Source: Hydnum rufescens UP504
Lineage: Eukaryota; Basidiomycota; Agaricomycetes; Cantharellales; Hydnaceae
Assembly (NCBI GenBank): GCA_014904985.1
Contig: MU129041.1
Span: 1 to 64,000, forward strand
Direction of reading: 5' to 3'
DNA length: 64,000 nt
Under the pieces are notes generated by a model that saw nothing but the letters and a program-made list of their open reading frames with translations, did no database searches and was not told the origin of the DNA. Shown piece after piece: positions 32,150 to 43,359 of this stretch. How positions within the stretch are numbered: the stretch's first letter is position 1; the number at the start of each line of letters is the position of its first letter. Position numbers and translations under genes: made by a program.

Positions 32150-32435
32150 ATTGTCTTCACCTTGCTGTCATGTCATTATTCCTGGCTCATCCTTGTCACT
32201 CCCACCTCATCCTCATTGCTTGCATCTTGTCCCTGTCATTTCTGTCTCACTCTCATCGTTTCCATTGTGTCCTCATCATTTCTGTCACACCCTCATTGTT
32301 CCCACCTTGTCCTCATCATTTCTGTCACACCCTCATCATTTCCATCACATCCTCATTGTTTCCATTACATCCTCATCATTTCTGCCTCATCCTCATCATT
32401 TCTGTCTTGTCCTTGTCATTTCCATCTCATCCTCA
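32150..32435 (+). repeat. Degenerate 19-21 bp repeats (CCTCATCATTTCTGTCACA type)
   Basis: About 14 imperfect repeats of a pyrimidine-rich unit with CTCATCATT cores. They grade directly into the 17-bp satellite and are probably its ancestor. Confidence 0.75.
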
Positions 32436-33107
32436 TCATCACCATCTCTCCATCATCACCATCTCTCCATCATCACCATCTCTCCATCATCACCATCTCT
32501 CCATCATCACCATCTCTCCATCATCACCATCTCTCCATCATCACCATCTCTCCATCATCACCATCTCTCCATCATCACCATCTCTCCATCATCACCATCT
32601 CTCCATCATCACCATCTCTCCATCATCACCATCTCTCCATCATCACCATCTCTCCATCATCACCATCTCTCCATCATCACCATCTCTCCATCATCACCAT
32701 CTCTCCATCATCACCATCTCTCCATCATCACCATCTCTCCATCATCACCATCTCTCCATCATCACCATCTCTCCATCATCACCATCTCTCCATCATCACC
32801 ATCTCTCCATCATCACCATCTCTCCATCATCACCATCTCTCCATCATCACCATCTCTCCATCATCACCATCTCTCCATCATCACCATCTCTCCATCATCA
32901 CCATCTCTCCATCATCACCATCTCTCCATCATCACCATCTCTCCATCATCACCATCTCTCCATCATCACCATCTCTCCATCATCACCATCTCTCCATCAT
33001 CACCATCTCTCCATCATCACCATCTCTCCATCATCACCATCTCTCCATCATCACCATCTCTCCATCATCACCATCTCTCCATCATCACCATCTCTCCATC
33101 ATCACCA
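32436..33107 (+). repeat. 17-bp satellite CCATCATCACCATCTCT, about 39 copies
   Basis: Essentially perfect tandem copies. Because 17 is not a multiple of three and the unit lacks plus-strand stops, all three plus frames stay open for over 300 codons, producing Ser/His/Ile-rich ORFs that should not be taken as genes. Confidence 0.97.
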
Positions 33108-33529
33108 TCATTCCCCCTTTTCATGAATAGCAGTTGCTCTGAAGTTCGATGACATTGACTGATACCATGAAAAATGATGGACTTGGAAAGAAAAAAGGAT
33201 AACAGAGATGAAGAAAGCCAAGACTGGCATTCTGTGTGGACTTGTAGTGGAGATGAAGATGGAAACCAGAATGAATGGTGCCAGGGTCTTGATGCTTGAC
33301 AGCAGAGATTGAAGAGCTAAGGGAGGTTTGCATGGGGCCATGGGTCTAAAAAATCCTCTGGCATGGGCCCATGGGGCCCATGGAGCCTAATATTCAGGAA
33401 CTGCTGGGGGGCCATGGTGGGTTCAGAAGACATGTGGGGCCATGGGCCCATGAGTCTTTTAGACTCAATATCATACCAAAAAAATAGTCTAATTAGATAT
33501 GGAAACCAGGGTGCCTAAGGTGAGGTGGT
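33108..33529. other. Spacer with GGGCCCATGGGG strings
   Basis: No gene. 33330-33460 contains repeated CATGGGCCCATGG / GGGGCCATGGGCCCATG palindromic strings of uncertain origin. Confidence 0.4.
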
Positions 33530-34480
33530 GAGGATTTAGGGAATGGGGGAGAAGTAGGAGGGGGGGGTGTCTGGACTGGCAACTGCATTGACTCACACAG
33601 GGGGGTGAGGGGATGAGGGGTGCTGACAAGACTGCCAATGCTGCCACTGGTTGATTACCCATCCCACAGCCTGCTGGTCTAGGGCTGATAGTATGAGGGC
33701 AATAATAACAAAAGAAATGCCAATAATGGCAAGGATGTCAATAACCCCCTGACTGAATGGAGGGAGAGAGGAGGCAAGAGCATTTGAAGAAGTAGATGCC
33801 ATATGATAGAATTGACAAAGAATGATACTCTGACAGGTAAGTCCACAGGTGGAAGCAAATGTCAATTTGATCCTGACAAGACCCACTCTGCTGACATATT
33901 GATCTCACCTCTAGTTCTGTTTGTGGTCTCAATGGCAGTGCAGTGCTGACACAGAGATTGGTAATTCCTTATAGATAATTACCCAGGTGCCTTCATCTAA
34001 CAAATGTGCCCAGGACTATCACCAAAATATTCCCATTCATTGAATCAGGTTGCCACCTCCACCTCAATATAGAGTAAGCTGCCAACATTTAAACCAAGTG
34101 GGTGGGTAAATTTCACTGTTGCTTGGATCCCACAGATTTGTCATAGCACCCTGTATGGCTTCATGTCTGTCTCCAATATTTCAACTTTGACATACTACAT
34201 GCAATGTTGTTACAGTCCATCACCTATGCCTCCAGCTTCTGGTCTCCACCTGAGGGAAAAAGCCTGGATTGATCCCAACATCAGGGGAGGACATCACTTT
34301 GATACATGTATGCACATGATGCCTATAATGCTGTATATTCATCAATGATCCCTGCAAGTCTCCTTGCAATATTGGATACACCATGTCCTTCAAAATATCC
34401 ATCATCCCCAATTTCAGTCTGGATACAGCTAGCAGTATGCTCTGTGTCATGTGCATTAGGGGGATATGCACCCCTCCCAC
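33530..34480 (-). pseudogene. Putative single-pass membrane protein, copy 2 (decayed)
   Basis: 33530-33886 matches 27480-27850 closely, including CGLTCQSII, the transmembrane helix (VIDILAIIGISFVIIALILS) and QQAVGWVINQWQHWQSCQH. Further upstream on the minus strand are NVGSLLYIEVEVAT, a TGA, FNEWEYFGDSPGHIC, and then 34480-34220. The TGA before FNEWE fits CGA decay. The Pro-rich tail is broken at 33560-33600. Its duplication with copy 1 brackets gene B and the satellite. Confidence 0.5.
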
Positions 34481-34849
34481 CTCGAATCCAAATGATAACC
34501 ACTAGTTTAACAAGCCAAGATAAGCAATCTCCTGTACACTTAGAATCAATCTTAGCAACACTGACAACAAAGAAACACCAGATATTGAATTTTGGGCTTG
34601 GATGGGATAGACAGGTGATGCTAGAATGAATGCTTAAATTTCCTGAAGGTGGGAAATTAATGAAAACCTAAACTGACCAACACTTTGAGGATGGGCAGAC
34701 TGGCCTTGATCCCCTGCAGGTTTGACCACCTAATAGAACCTAGGTGAGATAGGGGCAATATTTGAAGTGCAAGATGACAACATTTACCAGACAGAAATAG
34801 CCCAAGCAATGAATGAGATTGCAATTTCACAGAATCATTTGGCCTTGGC
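34481..34849 (-). other. Region downstream of the micro-exon array
   Basis: After the last array unit the minus strand shows a longer segment (around 34673-34730) following a CTCACCTAG acceptor. It may be a terminal exon of a transcript that crosses the array. No recognisable product. Confidence 0.25.
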
Positions 34850-37800
34850 ACATTAGATGCACTTACATCATCCTGTGGAAAATACAATTGTAAAGAGGGC
34901 AGTTGGGAAATAGAATATGATTCCATTGTATAGATCTAGGAACTCACAAGCTACATTCCAAATGGCAGCAAAATGTGTATCAGCCAGGGACCATACAATG
35001 AGGAGTAAGAGATGTGGACTTACATCCTATCAGGTAATAGATGCCACCAAGGAAGAGATCAGGGAGAGAGCAATAATAATAGGCTGAGAGGTGTACACTA
35101 ACCATCTATGGGGACAAAACCACCAAGAGGGACATCAGTAAGCAATAATGTATTAAAGTCTAAGACATCAGGACTCACAGACTGAATTGTCAATGCCACC
35201 ACAAGAGTAATGAGCAAGGCATGATGCATTGAATTCCAAGACATCTGGACTTACTCCTACATTGTCAATGCCATCAAAAGATGGGTCAGTGAGGATGGTG
35301 GATCAAAATTCTATGAGATTTGGACTCACAACCTATATTGTAAATGCCACCAAAAAATGAATTGGCAAGGGAAAATGCATTGAATTCTGAGACATCCAGA
35401 CTCACACCCTATGTTGTGAATTCCACCAAAAGATGAATCAGCAAGGAACAATGCATTGAATTCCAAGACATCCAGACTTACAGCCTACATTGTGAACACC
35501 ACCAAAAGATGAATCAGCAAGGCACAATGCCTTGAATTCTAAGACATTCAGACTTACACCCTGTGTTGTGAATGCCACCAAAAGATGACTCAGCAAGGTA
35601 CAATGCACTGAATTCAAAGACATCCAGACTTACAAGCTATGGTTGTGAATGCCACCAAAAGATGAATCAGCAAGGCACAATCCATTGAATTTTAAGACAT
35701 CCAGACTTGCAGCCTATGTTGTGAATGCCACCAAAAGATGAATCAGCAAGGGACAATTCATTGAATTCTAAGACATCCAGACTTACATGCTATGTTGTGA
35801 ATACCATCAAAAGATGAATCAGCAAGGGACAATGCATTGAATTGTAAGACATCCAGACTTACAGGCTGTGTTGTGAATTCCACCAAAAGATGAATCAGCA
35901 AGGAACAATGCATTGAATTATATGACATACACACTCACAAGCTATGTTGTGAATCCCACCAAAAGATGAATCAGCAAGGCACAATGTATGAATTCTAAGA
36001 CATCCAGACTTACATACTATATTGTGAATCCCACCAAAAGATGAATCAGACAGGGGCAATGCATTGAATTCTGAGACATCCAGACTTACACCCTATGTTG
36101 TGAGTGCACAAAAGGTGAATCAGCAAGGGACAATGCATTGAATTCTAAGACATCCAGACTTACACCCTATGTTGTGAATCCCACCAAAACATGAATCAGC
36201 AAGGGACAATGCATTGAATTCTAAGACATCCAGACTTACAAGCTATGTTGTGAATCCCACCAAAACATGAATCAGCAAGGCACAATGCATTATAAATTCT
36301 AAGACATCTTCAGATTACACCCTAATTGAATCCCANNNNNNNNNNNNNNNNNNNNNNNNNNNNNNNNNNNNNNNNNNNNNNNNNNNNNNNNNNNNNNNNN
36401 NNNNNNNNNNNNNNNNNNNNNNNNNNNNNNNNNNNNNNNNNNNNNNNNNNNNNNNNNNNNNNNNNNNNNNNNNNNNNNNNNNNNNNNNNNNNNNNNNNNN
36501 NNNNNNNNNNNNNNNNNNNNNNNNNNNNNNNNNNNNNNNNNNNNNNNNNNNNNNNNNNNNNNNNNNNNNNNNNNNNNNNNNNNNNNNNNNNNNNNNNNNN
36601 NNNNNNNNNNNNNNNNNNNNNNNNNNNNNNNNNNNNNNNNNNNNNNNNNNNNNNNNNNNNNNNNNNNNNNNNNNNNNNNNNNNNNNNNNNNNNNNNNNNN
36701 NNNNNNNNNNNNNNNNNNNNNNNNNNNNNNNNNNNNNNNNNNNNNNNNNNNNNNNNNNNNNNNNNNNNNNNNNNNNNNNNNNNNNNNNNNNNNNNNNNNN
36801 NNNNNNNNNNNNNNNNNNNNNNNNNNNNNNNNNNNNNNNNNNNNNNNNNNNNNNNNNNNNNNNNNNNNNNNNNNNNNNNNNNNNNNNNNNNNNNNNNNNN
36901 NNNNNNNNNNNNNNNNNNNNNNNNNNNNNNNNNNNNNNNNNNNNNNNNNNNNNNNNNNNNNNNNNNNNNNNNNNNNNNNNNNNNNNNNNNNNNNNNNNNN
37001 NNNNNNNNNNNNNNNNNNNNNNNNNNNNNNNNNNNNNNNNNNNNNNNNNNNNNNNNNNNNNNNNNNNNNNNNNNNNNNNNNNNNNNNNNNNNNNNNNNNN
37101 NNNNNNNNNNNNNNNNNNNNNNNNNNNNNNNNNNNNNNNNNNNNNNNNNNNNNNNNNNNNNTGAATCCCACAAAACATGAATCAGCAAGGCACAATGCAT
37201 TAAAATTCAAGACATCCAGACTTACATACTATATTTGTGGGTACCACCAAAAGATGAATCAGCAAGGCACAATGTATTGAATTCTAAGACATCCAGACTT
37301 ACACCCTATGTTGTGAATCCCACCAAAAGATGAATCAGCAAGACACAATACATTGAACTCTAAGACATCCAGGCTTACAGCCTATGTTGTGAATGCCACC
37401 AAAAGATAAATCAACAAGGCACAATGCATTGAATTCTAAGACATCCAGACTTACCTCCTATGTTGTGAATGCCACCAAAAGATGAATCAGCAAGGGACAA
37501 TGCATTGAATTCTAAGACATCCAGACTTACAAGCTATGTTGTGAATCCCACCAAAAGATGAATCAGCAAGGCACAATGCATTGAATTCTAAGACATCCAG
37601 ACTTACAGGCTATGTTATGAATCCCACCAAAAAGATAAATCAGCAAGGGACAATGCATTGAATTCTAAGACATCCAGACTTACACCCTATGTTGTGAATC
37701 CCACCAAAAGATAAACCAACAAGGCACAATGCATTGAATTGTAAGACATCCAGACTTACAACCTATGTTGTGAATACCATCAAAAGATGAATCAGCAAAG

Positions 37801-40800
37801 GACAATGCATTGAATTCTGAGACATTCAGACTTACACCCTATGTTGTGAATCCCACCAAAAGATGAATCAGCAAGGGACAATGCATTGAATTCTAAGACA
37901 TCCAGACTTACATACTATATTGTGAATCCCACCAAAAGATGAATCAGCACAGGACAATGTATTGAATTCTAGGACATCCAGACTCACATACTATGTTGTG
38001 CATCCCACCAAAAGATGAATCAGCAAGGAACAATGCATTGAATTCTAAGACATCCAGACTTACATACTATGTTGTGAATCCCACCAAAAGATGAATCAAC
38101 AAGGGCCAATGCATTGAATTCTAAGACACCCAGACTTACATACTATGTTGTGAATGCCACCCAAGGATGAATCAGCAAGGGACAATGCATTGAATTCTAA
38201 GACATCCAGACTTACAAGCTATGTTATGAATGCCACCAAAAGATGAATCAGCAAAGGACAATGCATTGAATTTTAGACTTACAACCTATGTTGTGAATGC
38301 CACCAAAAGATGAATCATCAAGGGACACTGCATTGGATTCTAAGGCACCCAGACTTACATCCTTTGTTGTAAATGCCACCAAAAGATGAATCAGCAAGGG
38401 ACAATGCATTGAATTCTAACACATCTGCACTTACTTCCTACATTGTTAATGCCAACCCAAAGATGTATCAAGTGTTAACCATTCTTCTGAGGGTGTGTGA
38501 TATGGACTTACATCCTACAGCATTCAGGCAACCAAGCAATCCATCAGCCAGACCCCTTGCATCACATTCTAAAAGATCCCAGCTCACCCTCTGTGTTGTC
38601 AATACCACCCACAAGAGAAATCAGCCAGCAGTGGTATATGGAATTGAATCCTCCAGACCTACCCCCTTTGTTGCCAATGCAAAAGACAAATCAGGCAGAA
38701 ACCATGCCTCAATCAATATGATATCTGGACTTACATACTAAAATGTCACCCAAGATACTTCAACCAAGTACCACCTCATGAATGGTCAGAGACATGAACT
38801 CACTGCCTTACATTGTCCATGCCACCAAGAATGTGTCAGCCACTGAGCATGCATTACATTGCCAGAGACCTCAACATACATTCTACATTTTCAATACCAG
38901 ACAATGAATGTATTAGTAAACACCCATATATTAAATGGTAGGCAATGCAACTCACTTCCTAAATTGCCAATACCACCAAATGATGAATCAGCCTGCAATC
39001 CTACATCAAATTGTGAGAGATCATGAGCCCACCAGCTACAATGTTGATACCATTGATGGGATCAGCCAGCACCACATACTAAATTCAAAGGGAGCCAGGC
39101 TTACCTCCTGGTTGTCAGTCATCCAGAGAGGTATGAGCCAGTGATTGTGCATCAAGGAGGTATCAATTAGAACTTACATCCTCCATTATTAATATCACCA
39201 ACAAATATATTGGCAATGACCCCACATCAAATTAAAGGAGATCCAAACTTACATGCTACATTGTCAATGGGACCAAACAATGTATCACAGAGTGACCATG
39301 CATTAAATTGTAGGAGATTCAGGCTTACTTCCTACATTGTCCATGTGAGACAGAGAAATATCACTCCACACTTGTGTATTACATTGGAAGAGAACCAGAC
39401 TTACAGCCTACATTGTCAATGCCACCAAATCTATCTCAGCCAACCAGCATTGATTCATTACTAAGGAATTCAGACTTACATTCTATGTTGTTAGTCCCAC
39501 CAATGAATGTATTAATCATACATCCACCCAGGAAGGCAGGTGACATCCACTTACTTGCTATTTCATCAACCCCATCCAATGATATATCAGACAGCACCCA
39601 CACATCAAACTGGGAGGTATGCAGGCTTACATCCTACATTGTTGATGACATTGAAAACAATGTATCAACTAGCACATAATGATAGTGGGGATAGACTCAC
39701 ATCCTACATTGTGAATACCATCCATTGATGTATCAGCCTGTGACCCTGCTAGGAGAAGCTGCCCACCAGCTATGTGATGGTGGATGCCACCAAAAATGGA
39801 TCAACAAGCACTCAGACAAACTCAAAAGGGAGCCCACATTCTTGATTGCCAATGTTATCCAGTGATGGTGCATCAAGATGGAGAGCCACACTCACATCCT
39901 ATGTTATCAATGTCACCAAACAATCCACTACCTGTCAGTGACCACACATCAAATTGGAAGATATCTAAACATACAGACTGCAGTGTCAATGGAACCAAAT
40001 AATGTATGAGCTATCAATGAAGGACCACACATCAAATTGTGAGAGAACTGGGCTTACTGTCTACAGTGTCCATGACAGGAAGAAATATCAGCCCCATACA
40101 CACATCAAATTGCAAGATATACTGACTTGCTACAGTGTCCATCATCCATCATCCAATGACAGATCAGCTAGTCACCATCTGCCAACTCATAGGAATTCCC
40201 AACTTACATACTATATTGTCCATGTCATCAAATGGTGCATCAGCCAGTGATCACCAATGAATACTTGGAAATATGAACCTACCTCCTATTTTATTGATCC
40301 CACAAATGATGTATCAGCCAAGGACCTCATACTGGATCCACACTCACATACTATATTGTGAATGTCATCAAAATATTTGTCAGTCAACAACCATGCATTG
40401 AATTAGAAAGACATCTGGACATACATCCTATGGTGTTAATGCCACCAAAAGATAGACAGTCACTAACCACACATCAAATAGCATGTGAAGCCAACCCACA
40501 TTCTATGTGTTCATCCCACCAAAAGTTGTATCAACTAGTGACCACATATCAAGATGTGAGAGGTGCAGTCTTACCTCCTACATTGTTGATATCACCAAGG
40601 GATATATCAGCTGGCAATCATGCAGATCCAAAGGTGAGAAATGCATACTCACACACTATGTTTCCAGGCCACCCAAAGATGTAAACCCAGCAATCCCGCA
40701 TCAAATTCTAAGAGATGCAAACTCACCCCCTGCATTTCAGATTCCACCAGAAGTTGTATCAGATAGCCATGCATGAAATGGTGGGAGTTCTAGACTCACA

Positions 40801-41110
40801 TACTGTTCCCAATGACATCAAAAAATGTATCAACCAGCTACCATGTATCACATTATTGGAGATCTGGACTGACCAACTGCATTGTCAATGCCACAAAGAT
40901 AATGTAAGCCAGTGATCATGGAACAAATTTTAGTGCCTGCTGCCATACCTCCTATGTTGTCAATGCCATCCAATGAACCAATCATGCCAATAATGTCACA
41001 ACCAGTTACCACAGTTACAGCATATGATACAATCAGTACATTCCTCACAAGTGACAGAGTCACTCACCATGAGAATTCTGAACCTCCTATCTGCGCGTAA
41101 CTGGGTTTCT
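34850..41110 (-). repeat. Tandem array of intron-like units separated by 3-base micro-exons
   Basis: The core (about 35.15-38.48 kb) is a 76-bp tandem repeat; outer parts (34.85-35.15 and 38.48-41.1 kb) are more divergent units of about 65-95 bp. Read on the minus strand each unit is GT(A/G)AGTCTGGATGT...CTGAT...YAG, and the YAG is separated from the next GTRRGT by exactly three bases in almost every unit. One unit near 35250 has two bases and one near 34860 has six. I scored about 70 visible units. Triplets seen include GGT, GCT, CTT, CCT, CAT, TAT, GTT, GAT, GAG, GAA, AAT, CAA and CTG, and never a stop codon. An assembly gap interrupts the core. It starts about 30 bases beyond the stop of a GTPase gene (41139-42501) whose last intron begins with the same GTGAGTCTGGATGT. 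Confidence 0.8.
36336..37161. other. Assembly gap (826 N)
   Basis: Run of N within the 76-bp repeat core. At 76 bp per unit it would hold about 11 units if the gap size is real. Confidence 1.
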
Positions 41111-41138
41111 TCATCTTCCCCAGATCCTGGGGTCCTAG

Positions 41139-42501
41139 TCATGATGTTCCCTGAACATAGTCAAATTGTACCATTATCTCATTATTACAACTTGAGACAG
41201 GACCTTCAGCTCCACCAGCAAGGACACTACAAAATAAACATGGCTGTTAATCACTATCAATCTGTTGAACATCCAGACTCACCGTTTTAAAACATATATG
41301 GTATGAACCCGGCGATTTCTTTTCCAAACCGTGAGCTTGAGCAATGATCTCTGGGTACCAGGTGGAAGTGCATCTATAGTGGTTTGAAGAAGTTGGGCAC
41401 ACAATGCTACACTCTGCTTGGTAGCTTCATGCATGTCTTCAAGCCATAGATTTAATTGCCAAAATCACTCCTCAGATAGAATATACATACTTCCAACCCT
41501 GGCGAAACCAGCAGGTGGGTACCGCTCCTTCTGAAATTCTGTCTCGAGTCCGTGAACAAATTCAGCCACTTTTTGCTTCACTTCCGCGGCACAAGCAAGG
41601 AAATCGGATGGGCTGGCAGTAGGGTCGAGAACCGCACCCCTCACTTTCGTCTCTCTTCCATCCAATTTCGTGAAGATCCCAATAACAGGCACTAAACGGA
41701 GACATGGGCCAGTGCGTAAAATAGGATCGAATGGTGCAGCTCAGGAACATACCTGATGCTGTGGATTTGGAGAAAAATCCTGACTGCAGGAATCCAAAGG
41801 GCCTGTCATTATCTGTTGGAATGCAGAGCCTGTAGCAATCGATGAGTCAATGTATGAGGATGTCATGGGGGAACGCACCAAATTGCGTGCAAATGCTGTG
41901 AAGGCGAAGCCAACGAATGCTTTTGAATAAATTTCCAGACGGCCTGGAGCTCCTCGACCCCTCCAGCCTCGAAACCACCAGAGTCGTGAAAAACGAAGTC
42001 AGAGTTTGATGCATAAGTGATTTCGTCCTCGATATTGTGGATCCCTCGCTAGATGGTATGAAAACATCGAGCAAGCGGCGTGCACGATTGCTAGGATGAC
42101 TCTTACTTGATCGTATCCCCTGGGGCTTCCTTGATCTGAGAGAGAAAGGGATGCATTAAACCAGCAGCTCTATTGAGTTGAACATCTGTAGTAATTACAC
42201 GTTTTCCGTTCCGGGTCACTATAGCCGCCCCGGCGGGGCTGTCTGTTAGTCTTTCGAGCAGAGTGGTCTTTCCTGCGTTCGCCGGTCCAAGTATGAGGAT
42301 CCTGAAGCGGTTGTTTCTGGCCCTATCTTTGTTAGAGAGTTCTTCATCGGGGACTTCTTCGTCGGGGACTCCTTTGCCGGGGACTTCTTTGTGGGGGACG
42401 TCTTCATCGGGGACGTCTTCATCGGGGACGTCTTCATCGGGGACCTCCTTCAGGGTGAATTTCTTGGAGAGTTTAAAATGCTTGCGGATAGACTTCAACA
42501 T
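41139..42501 (-). CDS. P-loop GTPase gene (GT0), five to six exons
   Basis: Exon 1 (42501-42107) starts MLKSIRKHFKLSKK, then a VPDED-type tandem repeat, then RILILGPANAGKTTLLERL (G1, GxxxxGKT). Exon 2 (42048-41879) has GIHNIEDEI and FVFHDSGGFEAGG (G3). Exon 3 (41829-41753) has CIPTDNDRPFGFLQSG. Exon 4 (from 41691) has VPVIGIFTKLDG (G4, TKLD) and runs to the GTGAGT donor at 41277-41282. The last exon ends at the TGA at 41139-41141 after QFDYVQGTS. It is probably a membrane- or cytosol-associated G-domain protein of unknown role, common as multigene families in mushrooms. Oddities: the exon 1-2 junction keeps frame only if one G has been lost at the donor, and a TGA lies in frame after YILSEE. 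So it is either damaged or carries sequencing indels. Confidence 0.65.
42340..42452 (-). repeat. 15-bp minisatellite in GT0 coding for VPDED-like repeats
   Basis: Tandem GACGTCCCCGATGAA-like units (eight or so) on the minus strand give EVPDEDVPDEDVPDED and variants (VPHKE, VPGKG, VPDEE). It lies between a basic N-terminus and the P-loop; length is a multiple of three so frame is kept. Confidence 0.8.
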
Positions 42502-43359
42502 GGTTGATGGACTGGAGAAAGAGACAGAGAGAGGGCATCTGCGTATGTGAAATGTTAAATACATTTGTCCACATACTACAAAATGTCAAAGCCAGGCAGC
42601 AGGAGCATTCCTGTTATGTCAACTTGACTGGCTTCTGTGAGCTCTCCGAGAAGCACGAACTTCTCCATGGGTGCTTCCTCAAGATAGGGGCCTCCTATGG
42701 ACAGGTGTGGCCGAGTGCCACATCCTGATCTGGTAACGTCAAACCAGGAACCATTGTGCCAACCCAGAGAGGGAAATATTATGGATTTGATGTCCTCAAA
42801 AGTGGCTGTACATTGGTGAGGGGACTGGATCGGTTGTATCCGAGTTCACTCAATCTCGTCTAGAGAGCGTTCAAGACCGTCGGCGGTAACGATGTGACTG
42901 TCCAGAAAAGCTCTATTCACAAGTAATCCTATCGCTACCTAATATACTGAGACTGGTTATTACATAATATGATTATGTAATGCGAGAGGGGCGGTATCCA
43001 CCGATATCCTCTCAACATTTCAGATCCCCTGAAAATTTGCTGCCTTTGGGGTCACAGTTCCTCCTGAAAGCCCTAGATCTGATCGCAAATTCAACTTATT
43101 GCTATATGGCTGTCCAGATCACACAACAGCCGGACTCCGCCTGACGGACTAGGACGGAGTCTGGCCAAAGATACTACCAATAGCCGTACCAGACAGCTAC
43201 GGCCACGGAGAGAGACGTACTCGACCTCACCTCGGTAGGATCCCACAGCTCATTCGAGCAGTCCTCTAGGTTCTATTCTGATGAATAAGACTGTGCACGA
43301 GGCCTCAGCGTGATACAGCAAAAATCAAATTCTTGCTGTACTCCATCTGTTAGCCAATA
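42502..43359. promoter_or_regulatory. Divergent intergenic region between GT0 and GT1
   Basis: Separates a minus-strand and a plus-strand GTPase gene, so it should hold both promoters. CpG content becomes normal here. No clear TATA box; a TATTACATAATATGATTATGTAAT palindromic stretch occurs near 42957-42981. Confidence 0.35.

Noticed and set aside
32116..33152. Three overlapping ORFs of more than 300 codons (Ser/His/Ile-rich)
   Set aside because: They arise only because a stop-free 17-bp satellite is open in all frames.
36299..37210. Long ORFs of about 290 codons on both strands
   Set aside because: They consist of the assembly gap.
34850..41110. CRISPR-like array (regular repeats with variable parts)
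   Set aside because: Units are 65-95 bp with only three variable bases, no spacers of 25-40 bp, no cas genes, and the sequence is eukaryotic.
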